Shown here: positions 18,935-27,175 of the stretch, one piece after another
Layout of the letters: every line of letters starts with the position of its first letter
Position numbering within the stretch: position 1 is the stretch's first letter
From: Flavobacteriales bacterium
GTDB taxonomy: Bacteria; Bacteroidota; Bacteroidia; Flavobacteriales_E; Vicingaceae
Length of the DNA: 64,000 bases
Direction of reading: 5' to 3'
Assembly (NCBI GenBank): GCA_020635815.1
Contig: JACJZB010000008.1
Location: 1 to 64,000 of the forward strand
Notes under the pieces: generated by a model
Database searches by the model: none
The model's input: the letters and a program-made list of their open reading frames with translations, nothing else
Told to the model about the DNA's origin: nothing
Position numbers and translations under genes: made by a program

Positions 18935-20044
18935 TTAATTGGTTAAATATTGTGTCATTAATTGTGCCGTTCTGCGTGAAGCTCCATTTCCACCTAACTT
19001 TGTTTGTAAATCGGTGTATTTCTGTGTGATAACTGAATTATTGTCAGGGTTTAATAGTTTTTCAAGTTCTTTCACTAAGTTTTTGGTTGTTAATTTATCT
19101 TGAATCAATTCCGTTACTACTTCATTGTCCATTATTAAATTTACCAAAGAGATGTATTTTACTTTAACGATTGCTTTTGCAATTAAAAAAGATATTTTAT
19201 TGCCTTTATAACAAACTACCTGAGGAACATTAAATAAAGCTGTTTCAAGCGTAGCAGTTCCAGAAGTAACTAGAGCAGCAGAGGATTGTTCTAATAATTG
19301 GTATGTTTTATTTTCGATGATAGAAACATTCTTGTCCAAAAAGGTTTCGTAAACACTTTTATCTTGAGAGGGAGCTCCTGCAATAACAAATTGATATTCA
19401 GTAAATTTATTAGTTATAGAAAGTAAAATGGGGAGCATCTTAGAAATTTCTTGTTTTCTACTACCGGGTAAAAGTGCAATTATAGGTTTCTTTGATAATC
19501 CATTCTCGCTACAAAATGTTTCAAAAGGTAGTTTGTTTCTATTTACTATTGCATCGAGTAGGGGATGTCCAACAAAATCAACATCCATATCAAACTTTTT
19601 ATAAAATCCCTTTTCAAAAGGAAGAATCACAAACATTTTGTCGATACATTTTTTTATTTTATGCACTCGATTTTGTTTCCAAGCCCATATTTGTGGAGAG
19701 ATGTAGTAAAAGGTTTTAAAGTTTTCAGCTTTAGCCCACTCTGCAATTTTTAAGTTAAAACCAGGATAATCAATAAAAATAATAACATCTGGTTGGTATT
19801 GTTTAATGTCTTCTTTGCAAAAAGCTAAATTTTTAAAAATGGTTCTAATATTCATTAACACTTCAGCAAACCCCATAAAGGCTAAATCTCTGTAATGCTT
19901 TACGATTGTTGCTCCTTGTGCTTGCATTAAATCACCACCCCAACACCTAAATTCGGCATTCGTATCAGTGTTTTTAAGTTCTTTTATAAGATTTGAAGCA
20001 TGTAAATCTCCAGAGGCTTCACCTGCAATAATGTAATACTTCAT
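18935..20044 (-). CDS. lpxB: Lipid-A-disaccharide synthase
   Basis: LpxB is a GT19 glycosyltransferase that joins UDP-diacylglucosamine and lipid X to give lipid A disaccharide at the inner membrane. The N-terminus MKYYIIAGEASGDLHASNL is diagnostic, followed by RCWGGDLMQAQGA, FKTFYYISPQIWAWKQNR and IALLPGSRKQEI. ATG 20044 gives 369 residues; upstream in-frame codons give only an unconserved tail. It starts one base after the stop of a small membrane gene in the surE-orf-lpxB operon. Confidence 0.95.
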   Translation of the reverse strand: MKYYIIAGEASGDLHASNLIKELKNTDTNAEFRCWGGDLMQAQGATIVKHYRDLAFMGFAEVLMNIRTIFKNLAFCKEDIKQYQPDVIIFIDYPGFNLKIAEWAKAENFKTFYYISPQIWAWKQNRVHKIKKCIDKMFVILPFEKGFYKKFDMDVDFVGHPLLDAIVNRNKLPFETFCSENGLSKKPIIALLPGSRKQEISKMLPILLSITNKFTEYQFVIAGAPSQDKSVYETFLDKNVSIIENKTYQLLEQSSAALVTSGTATLETALFNVPQVVCYKGNKISFLIAKAIVKVKYISLVNLIMDNEVVTELIQDKLTTKNLVKELEKLLNPDNNSVITQKYTDLQTKLGGNGASRRTAQLMTQYLTN

Positions 20045-20045
20045 T

Positions 20046-20342
20046 TTACATAAAAAACATATAGTATAAGTAAAAAGCTGCATAGATTAATGTTGCAAAA
20101 ACAACACCTTTCGCAGAATTATCTTTTTTCCACCAATAAAAAACAAAGAATAATCCTAAGTTAACTAAAAGAGCTCCTTTTAAGTCATTCACCAAAGGGC
20201 TAAACATCGTGTTTTCAATAATGTATTCTAATGTAAAGTTAGAGTAATAGGTTAAAATGAAGTGCATTACAACTGCAGGAAATAGTAAGCCAGGTATTAA
20301 CCCGATTAATATGTGGTCGAATTTATTTTTAGTTGGTTTCAT
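20046..20342 (-). CDS. Small three-helix membrane protein, unknown
   Basis: The product has 98 residues with three predicted membrane segments: ILIGLIPGLLFPAVVMHFIL (about 12-31), ALLVNLGLFFVFYWW (about 57-71) and a terminal GVVFATLIYAAFYLYYMFFM. No motif identifies it. It overlaps the 3' end of surE by 14 bases and is followed after one base by lpxB, so it is translated in an operon with both. Similar small membrane genes occur between surE and lpxB in other Flavobacteriales, as far as I recall; a role near lipid A synthesis would be guesswork. Confidence 0.7.
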   Translation of the reverse strand: MKPTKNKFDHILIGLIPGLLFPAVVMHFILTYYSNFTLEYIIENTMFSPLVNDLKGALLVNLGLFFVFYWWKKDNSAKGVVFATLIYAAFYLYYMFFM

Positions 20343-21108
20343 TCTCAAAATGCTTTAAATCTTCTATAACGGAATAATCAGTTACATCGTATTGAATAGG
20401 AACAATAGATACATAATTATTTGCTAAAGCCCATTCGTCAGTATCGTTAGTTTGGTCGTAAACCACAAACTTACCAGTTAGCCAATAATATGTTTTACCA
20501 TTTGGATCAACACGCTCATCAAAATCTTCTTCCCAATTACCATTGGCTTGTTTACAAACTTTAACGCCAGCAATCATGTCAAGTGGGGCTTTTGGTATAT
20601 TTACATTTAAGCAAATACCTTTTTTGTAGTTGTTTTTTAAAAACTGTTCTATAATATTTTTAGCAAAGTGTTTTGCAGCACTAAAATTAGCTTCAATGCT
20701 GTGGTCGCACAAAGAGAATCCAATTGACGGAATTCCTTCTAGAGCTCCTTCAACTGCTGCTGACATAGTTCCAGAATAGATTACATTGATAGAGGAGTTG
20801 GAACCATGATTAATGCCTGATACAATTAAATCAGGACGTTGAGGCATTAACTTGTTTACAGCAATTTTAACACAATCTACTGGTGTTCCTGAACAAGTGA
20901 AATAATCAATATCATCTTTAGTTGTTTTATCTACTCTTATCGTGTTATTTAATGTTACAGCATGTCCCATTCCACTTTGTGGCTTATCAGGAGCAACTAC
21001 AGTTACTTTTCCAAATTGCTTTGCTACTTCAACTAGTGATAGAATACCAGGAGCAGTTATTCCATCATCATTAACAACTAAAATTAGTGGTGTTTTCAAT
21101 TTTTTCAT
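20329..21108 (-). CDS. surE: 5'/3'-nucleotidase SurE
   Basis: SurE is a metal-dependent phosphatase acting on nucleoside 5'- and 3'-monophosphates. The metal-binding NDDGITAPG (Asp-Asp), APDKPQSGMGHAVTLN, LIVSGINHGSNSSINVIYSG and GALEGIPSIGFSL are all present. ATG 21108 yields 259 residues beginning MKKLKTPLILVVNDDG. It is the first gene of the surE-membrane protein-lpxB run, probably transcribed from a CAAAAATA (minus-strand TATTTTTG) box at 21115-21122, which lies very close to the ATG. Confidence 0.95.
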   Translation of the reverse strand: MKKLKTPLILVVNDDGITAPGILSLVEVAKQFGKVTVVAPDKPQSGMGHAVTLNNTIRVDKTTKDDIDYFTCSGTPVDCVKIAVNKLMPQRPDLIVSGINHGSNSSINVIYSGTMSAAVEGALEGIPSIGFSLCDHSIEANFSAAKHFAKNIIEQFLKNNYKKGICLNVNIPKAPLDMIAGVKVCKQANGNWEEDFDERVDPNGKTYYWLTGKFVVYDQTNDTDEWALANNYVSIVPIQYDVTDYSVIEDLKHFENETN

Positions 21109-21174
21109 TTTCCACAAAAATAGCTTTTATCAATCGGTAATTAAACCATTTATAAAGATATTTGATTATTATCA

Positions 21175-21205
21175 TTTGTTTATATGATTATCAAAATTAA
21201 CTTTG
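21175..21205 (+). promoter_or_regulatory. Bacteroidota-type promoter for the universal stress gene
   Basis: TTTG at 21175-21178 and TAACTTTG at 21198-21205 are separated by 19 bases, matching the TTTG/TAnnTTTG -33/-7 arrangement. The ATG of the stress protein follows at 21221, and no other gene is read from here. This is the cleanest two-box promoter found in the window. Confidence 0.65.
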
Positions 21206-21220
21206 GTAAAAATATTTATT

Positions 21221-22021
21221 ATGAAAAACTTATTGGTTCCAACTGATTTTTCTGAATATGCTGAAGCAGCCTTAGAATATGCAGCTTTTATTGCTAAAAT
21301 TAGAAAAAGTACAATACATATTTTAACAGTTGTTCATTCTACTGATGAGGATGAATATAACAAGGCAGAGGAGCAATTTAAAGTATTGCTAAAAAAGAAG
21401 TTTTTAGCAAATATTAACGTTGAAATTTATATTAAAATAGGTGGAGATATAAGTGAGAAGATTTTAGAATGTGCGGAGGAAGCGAAGACAGATTTAATTT
21501 TAATGGGCTCTAATGGAGCGTCTTCGGTATCCGAAATTTTAATGGGAAGTAACACTGAAAAAGTTGTTCGGAAATCAGCGTTTAATGTACTAACAATTAA
21601 ACATAGGATGACAAATTTTAAAATTGATTCAATTGTATTCGCTTCAGATTTTTCAACAGAGTCAAATCGAATATTCTCAGTTGTTAGAGGTTTTGCTGAG
21701 AAGTTTAATGCACAAATCCATCTTTTAAAAATAAATACACCAACTCATTTTGAACCGACACGAGTTTCAATGGAAAAAATTAACTATTTTATTGAAAATG
21801 AAAGACTTTCTCCAATGGCTGGAGATAAATATAAAATAGCATTGTATTCTGATAGTACACAGGAATTAGGTATCTTAAACTATTGTATTGAAAATGAAAT
21901 AGACTTAGTGGCTTTAGGAACTCATAAGCAACCGTTTTGGCAACTAATGTTTGAAAGTACATCGCAAAATTTGGTTAGTCATTCATTTCGACCTGTACTC
22001 ACTATTCCTATACCTGAATAG
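21221..22021 (+). CDS. Tandem universal stress protein (UspA family)
   Basis: The 266-residue product holds two UspA domains. The first (about 1-135) begins MKNLLVPTDFSEYAEAALEY and has the ATP-binding pattern G-x2-G-x9-G-S/T in MGSNGASSVSEILMGSN. The second (about 140-266) begins IDSIVFASDFSTESNR, but its equivalent loop, LGTHKQPFWQLMFESTSQN, lacks the glycines, so it probably does not bind ATP. Tandem Usps typically respond to stress or energy state; the ligand here is not known. The gene is monocistronic. Confidence 0.88.
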   Translation: MKNLLVPTDFSEYAEAALEYAAFIAKIRKSTIHILTVVHSTDEDEYNKAEEQFKVLLKKKFLANINVEIYIKIGGDISEKILECAEEAKTDLILMGSNGASSVSEILMGSNTEKVVRKSAFNVLTIKHRMTNFKIDSIVFASDFSTESNRIFSVVRGFAEKFNAQIHLLKINTPTHFEPTRVSMEKINYFIENERLSPMAGDKYKIALYSDSTQELGILNYCIENEIDLVALGTHKQPFWQLMFESTSQNLVSHSFRPVLTIPIPE

Positions 22022-22053
22022 TAAACTTTAGCTAAATGGTTTTTTCTATAACA

Positions 22054-22091
22054 TAAAAATAACCCTAAAAGAACATTCTCTCTTAGGGTTA
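22054..22091 (-). terminator. Intrinsic terminator after the 886-residue T9SS gene
   Basis: A 9-bp stem (22060-22068 with 22083-22091) encloses a 14-base loop. On the minus strand it is followed by a T-rich stretch (plus-strand A run 22055-22059). It lies about 38 bases after the stop of the T9SS cargo gene. The plus-strand side lacks a T run. Confidence 0.6.
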
Positions 22092-22128
22092 AATCGGTTA
22101 AGTTATCTCAATGATAACTAATTAAGAG

Positions 22129-24789
22129 TTATTTTTTCACTATTTTTTGATATTTAATAACTTCATTATTGCTATTAATCAATTGAACCATATATATACC
22201 AGCTTTAAGGTCCTTAAAATTATTTAACTGATAGGTGTTTTTACCTTCTGTTGTGCTAATTAGCTCAGAAACAGTGCTACCTAATATATTTGTATATTGA
22301 ACAGTTAGAACTTCATCCGAGCTTTCACTTACGTCAAAATATAAGTTATCAGAAGATGGGTTAGGATAAATAGCGACATCTATTGAATTAATTGATTTAA
22401 GAACAATAATTCTTGAATGTTCATAATCACCATTAAAATCAATTTGTTTTAATCTATAGTAGTTAATACCTTCAAGGAAAGAATTATCAATAAACTCATA
22501 ATTATTCTCGATGTTTGAATTACCATTACCATCAACTATTCCTATATCAGTAAAGTGCCTAGCGTCTTTAGATCTTTGGATGATAAAATAATCGTTATTA
22601 ACTTCTGTTTTGGTTGTCCAAACCAATTTATTACCAGTTTTATAATTATGTCCTTTAAAGTTCACTAGAGTAACAGGCAAGATACCTGTAGCACTCCAAT
22701 TAGTAACGGTAAAATCACAATTATCACCACCCCAACCGTCAACCATTAAGTAATAGTCATTACCAATTGTTAATCCAGAAGCTGTAACTGTACCTGAAGT
22801 AGCAGTTCCAGGATTCATACAGTTAGAAACAGAACTTAAAGAAGTACAACAGCCATTTGCATCTGTGGTTACATCAAATACCTCAGCTTGAATACCATCT
22901 CCCCATTTACAATTTGTAATGTTTGTGAAATTAAAAGTTTCAGAAGTTGCAATAGCAGTAAACACATACCATGAATTGTTCTCTATTGAACCACAGAAAC
23001 TTGTACCAGGATCATCAGCAGTATAAATTGGGTTTGTTGAACTAGACCATCCGCCACCACCTTGAGTTAAAACTGCTGGGTCTGAACAAAAATCATTATT
23101 ATTTAAGTTACCACAAGGACCAATTACCGGACAAGCAGGACATGAACCACCACAATCAACACCAGTTTCTGTTCCATTTTGAACACCATCGCTACAGCTT
23201 GGTGCAGGACATGCTCCACAACTAATTGATGCTGCCCAACCATTTCCTTCAACAGAACCATCAGAATACCATTCAATCGTTAAGCAACCAGATAATGCTG
23301 TTATAGTTCCTCCATTAGGTAGAGAAGAACCAGCATAAGTTCCAATTATAGGGGCAGTATTATCAGCACCATTATATATTGTTAAATCATCACAACAAGA
23401 TTCTGTGTCAAAACTACTAAAAGTCATGACTAAGCATTGACCAGGCGTATCAGAACAATAAGTTTGAGTATAACTTTCACTACTTGAATATGGTCCACCA
23501 GACCCACCAGTGTCATAAAAATTTCCACTACATGCTGTAATAGGAGGAGGATCTCTCGTGATACATACATCAAAAGTGCTATTTTGCCCACCAGTTGATG
23601 TCCAAGTATATACTCTTATATAATAAGTATTCCCAATAGTAAGACCATTAGCTGTGCTAGAATTAGCATCGCTACAATACATTTGAGTTAAAGAACCACA
23701 TGAACCAGAATAAAGTACATGATACATATCTGTTACTGATCCTGCAACATTTAGCAAATCAACATAGTGAGTTGTAGTAGTTGCTACAAAAGAAAACCAA
23801 ACATCATCATCATCAGTACCACCACAACTATTGGCATCTGTTGATGCAGTAGAATTTTCAATAGTTCCAGATGTGGTTGAAGTACAGGTTAAATCATTAT
23901 TCACAGTTAAACTAATAGCACCAGCACATTCATCGTTAGATGGTGGCCCAGGACAGGCTGATATATCTAAATCAAACGCTGTGCATTGTGGGGATGGAAA
24001 GGTAGATACTACAATATAATAAGTTGTTCCCGAGACAACATTATAACTAGATATACTAGGATTTCCAGCAGAGTTAGTATTACTTGCTAAACAACTAGCT
24101 CCTGAAATATCAGGACAATTATCAAGTAAAAACACTCCTGTCCAAGTATCAGTATTCGTTAAGCTGATACTGACACATTGTGTTGTTGTTGGGGTGTATT
24201 CTATTACAATATCATCTCCACCCATGTAGGATGATCCACAAGCGTCAGATGATGAATAATCATCTCCAAACCCACAAGTTGTTAACCCATTATTTGAATA
24301 AGTTGTAGAATTAATCGTCATGTCAGAAGTACATGTTGGACAAGAAAAAGCAGAAACACTCCATGCTAGCGTGTAAGCTCCAGAGCCTGTGCTGTATCCT
24401 GATTGAATCCAATACACTCTTTCAGTACTTCCTGAACAATTTGTATATGTTTCCGTTTGTGTATCAGGGTCATCAGTACAAACTAATTGGGTAGTACCTG
24501 GACATGCTCCACCAATTCTTAAACTATGTCTTGAATCGTATGAATTTGAAGTTTGACCAATCGTTAATGTAAATCCTGATGGTAAATCATAATAAAATAT
24601 CTGATCAGGAGCTGAGCCCATTGAACAAAAGCTAAAATCATTAGAACATCCTGCAGTAGAACCACTGTAAGGGGAAGTCATGCTGTTTAAATTTCCAGCA
24701 GTACCACAGGTCTGATAAGGTTGGCTTAAAGCAAAAGTAGAACTTAAGATTAGAGTGAGAAATAGAATGTAATTCTGTAAATTTTTCAT
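22129..24789 (-). CDS. Large secreted CUB/PPC-repeat T9SS cargo protein
   Basis: This 886-residue protein has a signal peptide (to about 22), repeated Cys-rich beta domains of the pre-peptidase C-terminal type (strands such as NTYYIRVYTW), and a CUB domain (about 420-525: GPYSSSESYTQTYCSD, then DDLTIYNGAD). A short DGVQNGTETGVDCGGSCPAC motif follows, then a sandwich typical of T9SS cargo (VTLVNFKGHNYKTGNKLVW, FIIQRSKDARHF) and a type A sorting domain (VAIYPNPSSDNLYF, LKAGIYMVQL). No enzyme domain is visible, so it is probably adhesive or a surface-layer component. A small secreted gene precedes it by nine bases. Confidence 0.85.
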   Translation of the reverse strand: MKNLQNYILFLTLILSSTFALSQPYQTCGTAGNLNSMTSPYSGSTAGCSNDFSFCSMGSAPDQIFYYDLPSGFTLTIGQTSNSYDSRHSLRIGGACPGTTQLVCTDDPDTQTETYTNCSGSTERVYWIQSGYSTGSGAYTLAWSVSAFSCPTCTSDMTINSTTYSNNGLTTCGFGDDYSSSDACGSSYMGGDDIVIEYTPTTTQCVSISLTNTDTWTGVFLLDNCPDISGASCLASNTNSAGNPSISSYNVVSGTTYYIVVSTFPSPQCTAFDLDISACPGPPSNDECAGAISLTVNNDLTCTSTTSGTIENSTASTDANSCGGTDDDDVWFSFVATTTTHYVDLLNVAGSVTDMYHVLYSGSCGSLTQMYCSDANSSTANGLTIGNTYYIRVYTWTSTGGQNSTFDVCITRDPPPITACSGNFYDTGGSGGPYSSSESYTQTYCSDTPGQCLVMTFSSFDTESCCDDLTIYNGADNTAPIIGTYAGSSLPNGGTITALSGCLTIEWYSDGSVEGNGWAASISCGACPAPSCSDGVQNGTETGVDCGGSCPACPVIGPCGNLNNNDFCSDPAVLTQGGGGWSSSTNPIYTADDPGTSFCGSIENNSWYVFTAIATSETFNFTNITNCKWGDGIQAEVFDVTTDANGCCTSLSSVSNCMNPGTATSGTVTASGLTIGNDYYLMVDGWGGDNCDFTVTNWSATGILPVTLVNFKGHNYKTGNKLVWTTKTEVNNDYFIIQRSKDARHFTDIGIVDGNGNSNIENNYEFIDNSFLEGINYYRLKQIDFNGDYEHSRIIVLKSINSIDVAIYPNPSSDNLYFDVSESSDEVLTVQYTNILGSTVSELISTTEGKNTYQLNNFKDLKAGIYMVQLINSNNEVIKYQKIVKK

Positions 24790-24798
24790 AACAGTATT

Positions 24799-25146
24799 TT
24801 ATTCGTTAACAATTGCTGAATCATTAACTTGATGTTTATTTAAAAGAGAAGTAATTTTTTCATCTGATAATCCAGAGTATTTAATAACCATAGTTTCATT
24901 AAACTCATCATAATCTAATGAAACAACTTTTTTCTTATAAGTTGAAAAATCGTCTTTTAAAGCTCCTTGATTGTTTTTAGGAACACCCACAAGATTAAGC
25001 GTAAGTGTTTTTAAACTATTGTTGTTTTTAACCAGTTTTGCTTTTAATAATTGAGCTTGTTGGCGTTCGGTGCTAATTTTTTCAGTGTTTTGACTAAAGC
25101 AAAATAAACTGAATGATAGAAATGCTATTGTTAAAAAATACTTCAT
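24799..25146 (-). CDS. Small secreted protein preceding the T9SS cargo gene
   Basis: The product has 115 residues with signal peptide MKYFLTIAFLSFSLFCFSQ and a mature domain of about 95 residues. The mature part includes QQAQLLKAKLVKNNNSLKTL and a C-terminal segment, VSLDYDEFNETMVIKYSG then TSLLNKH, that resembles a ferredoxin-like half fold as in metal-binding or Spo-type small domains. No cysteine motif is present in it. It is transcribed with the 886-residue protein, from a region holding an 18-bp palindrome. Function is unknown. Confidence 0.6.
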   Translation of the reverse strand: MKYFLTIAFLSFSLFCFSQNTEKISTERQQAQLLKAKLVKNNNSLKTLTLNLVGVPKNNQGALKDDFSTYKKKVVSLDYDEFNETMVIKYSGLSDEKITSLLNKHQVNDSAIVNE

Positions 25147-25155
25147 TTTAGTTGT

Positions 25156-25173
25156 TTAAGTGTTAACACTTAA
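25156..25173. promoter_or_regulatory. 18-bp perfect palindrome upstream of secreted-protein operon
   Basis: TTAAGTGTTAACACTTAA is a perfect palindrome located 10 bases upstream of the ATG at 25146 of the minus-strand operon. Further half-site copies occur upstream: TAAGTGTTA at 25237-25245 and ACACTTA at 25314-25320. Such a cluster looks like an operator for a dimeric regulator, but no regulator is identified. Confidence 0.5.
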
Positions 25174-25378
25174 CAAGACGAACAAGAATTAGATAGGTTG
25201 CTTGTAATGTGTTAAATATTTTAATTAAATAAGTAATAAGTGTTATAAAGTTATGTATAAATGAGTTATATTAGGGCGTTGTTGATAAATATATCTCATT
25301 TTGTATGTTTATGACACTTAATATTCTGTAAAATATGTGTTTAACAACATAATGTGTTAGTGTTGTAGATTTTGTGAT

Positions 25379-25403
25379 AAAAAAAGCATCCTAAGGATGC
25401 TTT
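25379..25403 (-). terminator. Intrinsic terminator after the acidic hypothetical gene
   Basis: A 9-bp perfect stem (25383-25391 with 25395-25403) and TAA loop are followed on the minus strand by seven T residues (plus-strand A run 25379-25385). It lies 27 bases after the stop of the acidic protein gene and separates that operon from the operon to its left. Confidence 0.85.
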
Positions 25404-25429
25404 CTTGTAATATATGTTGAAATTTTATA

Positions 25430-25903
25430 TTAAAGAGGCCATTTTGGAATATCTTCGCTTGTCCACAAAACACCCCACTGAACTTCAGAAAGTTTATCAT
25501 CTTCAAACCAAAAATTAATGCTTGAAATAATTATCGATAACAACTTTTGATTATCCTCTAACTCTTCAATCTCAATCTCACCAACTTCGGTTTCATCAAT
25601 TAAAGTTTTAAACTCTTCAATTGGCATATCTTTAATATTTTTCCCATTAAAGCTAAGGTTGTCTGCATTAGAAGCAATATTGGTTAACCTCCAATCATCT
25701 TCCTCATCAAAAGAAAAAGAAGTGTCAATATCATCATAATGCCAAACTTCAATAAAGTATTCATTATCGTCATCGTCTTCGTCCGAACTTAATTGTTCAA
25801 TCTCTGTTGGTTCTCCAAGTTGCTTTTTTAACGTTTCTCTATGAATTCCAAATCGGATGGCATTTAAACCTTTACCAATTAATATTTCTTGTGTATCACT
25901 CAT
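25430..25903 (-). CDS. Acidic cytoplasmic hypothetical protein
   Basis: This 157-residue protein has no signal peptide or membrane segment and is very acidic (SSDEDDDDNEYF at about 39-50, later GEIEIEELEDNQ). The N-terminus EILIGKGLNAIRFGIHRETLKKQLGEP and the repeated pattern FSFDEEDDWRLTNI/FWFEDDKLSEVQWG suggest a small alpha/beta domain duplicated in one chain. I do not recognise the family. It starts eight bases after the stop of the exported C1 peptidase gene and shares a terminator with it. Confidence 0.6.
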   Translation of the reverse strand: MSDTQEILIGKGLNAIRFGIHRETLKKQLGEPTEIEQLSSDEDDDDNEYFIEVWHYDDIDTSFSFDEEDDWRLTNIASNADNLSFNGKNIKDMPIEEFKTLIDETEVGEIEIEELEDNQKLLSIIISSINFWFEDDKLSEVQWGVLWTSEDIPKWPL

Positions 25904-25911
25904 TAGAAGAA

Positions 25912-27156
25912 TTATTTAATGTTTAATTTATTTTTAAGGTCTTTTGATAAAGCGTCTTTATGAACCATAAAGTCAATGGTTTTGTATTTTACATAAGCAG
26001 TTGAAGCATAAAAGTAACCATCATTATAGTTTTCTTTTCCCCAGCTATTTTTTACTATGTAATACTTATTTCCTTTTTGATCTTTTACAATACCTGTAAT
26101 ATGCATTCCATGGTCATCTTGAGTTTGATAGTTGTCAAAACCTTCTTGACGCATTTCTTGTGTTATTTTTTTCTCTTCAACAGGTTCGTCAAAAGCATTA
26201 CTTACTTTTTCAGCACCAGCATCACTAAAATGTTTGTTATCTTTTCCTTTTACTTGAATAGTTGCTTCATCTTCAGGTACAATAGCAAGTCCATTGCTAA
26301 ATGAAAATCCTTTTTCAGAAACATCGCTACCCCAAGCAATTGAATAGCCTTTCATTACAGCATCATTCATTATTTGCTCCATTTCATCCATAGGTACATT
26401 ATAAATTGTGCCAAATCCCCAGTTGTCTGGCACTTCTAAAACAAAAGTTCCATAAAATGGGTGATGAGTAAATGAGCCTATTGCAATATAGTCATCCATG
26501 TTTAAACCTAAACTTGCAGCATAAGATTTTGGTGTATATTTTTTTCCATTAAATTCAAACTCTTCAGGTATTTTTCCTAAATAAGCATCTAATATTCCTT
26601 CTATAGCAGTTTGCCATGAAGTTGTAAGTTTTCTTTGTGGATTTTTTACAATTTGATCAACAGCAGCCTTTAGTATTGCATCCATTTCAGCATGATTATG
26701 TTTGTCCTCTCCATAATTCAAACCACTGTAAATTTCTTCTGGAACAATACCATACTTTTTGATAATGTATGGTATATCGTGAAATGCCCCTCCTGCCGAG
26801 AAATTAAAATTGCCATGCATTCTTACATAAGTGATTGCTTTTTCTAGGTAGGCGTTTCTTGCAATAAACATTTCTGAAAGTGAAACTGGTTTTTTCCCGT
26901 TTCTGATAATTTCAGATTCAAGAAAAGATAATGATGAAAATGACCAACAAGTACCTGTTCTACCTTGACTTTGAACATCTAGTGATTCAATATCTTTTAC
27001 AACGGTAAAATAATAATGGCCATCTTTTTTATTTTTGATTGTGTCGTTCTGAATTTTAGCTTCTGGTAATGTATGATTTCCTTTGTCTTTATTATTTTGA
27101 GCTTGATAACTTCCTATAAATAAGAGGCAAGCAAGTGATAGGGTAATTAATTTCAT
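25912..27156 (-). CDS. Exported papain-like C1B peptidase (bleomycin hydrolase type)
   Basis: The 414-residue protein has a signal peptide (MKLITLSLACLLFIGSYQAQ) and a C1 cysteine peptidase domain. The catalytic Cys lies in GRTGTCWSFSSLSFLESE (about residue 73), preceded by the oxyanion Gln; the His is in DDHGMHITGIV and the Asn in YYIVKNSWGKENY, so the site looks intact. The closest known layout is aminopeptidase C/bleomycin hydrolase (C1B), which is usually cytosolic, so export to the periplasm or beyond is notable. The physiological substrate is unknown. It heads a pair with the acidic gene. Confidence 0.88.
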   Translation of the reverse strand: MKLITLSLACLLFIGSYQAQNNKDKGNHTLPEAKIQNDTIKNKKDGHYYFTVVKDIESLDVQSQGRTGTCWSFSSLSFLESEIIRNGKKPVSLSEMFIARNAYLEKAITYVRMHGNFNFSAGGAFHDIPYIIKKYGIVPEEIYSGLNYGEDKHNHAEMDAILKAAVDQIVKNPQRKLTTSWQTAIEGILDAYLGKIPEEFEFNGKKYTPKSYAASLGLNMDDYIAIGSFTHHPFYGTFVLEVPDNWGFGTIYNVPMDEMEQIMNDAVMKGYSIAWGSDVSEKGFSFSNGLAIVPEDEATIQVKGKDNKHFSDAGAEKVSNAFDEPVEEKKITQEMRQEGFDNYQTQDDHGMHITGIVKDQKGNKYYIVKNSWGKENYNDGYFYASTAYVKYKTIDFMVHKDALSKDLKNKLNIK

Positions 27157-27175
27157 ACTATTTTTTTTAAAGTTA

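Noticed and set aside
26077..26304. 75-residue plus-strand frame inside the C1B peptidase gene.
   Set aside because: It is antisense to a complete gene with an intact catalytic triad and has a low-complexity hydrophobic composition typical of shadow frames.
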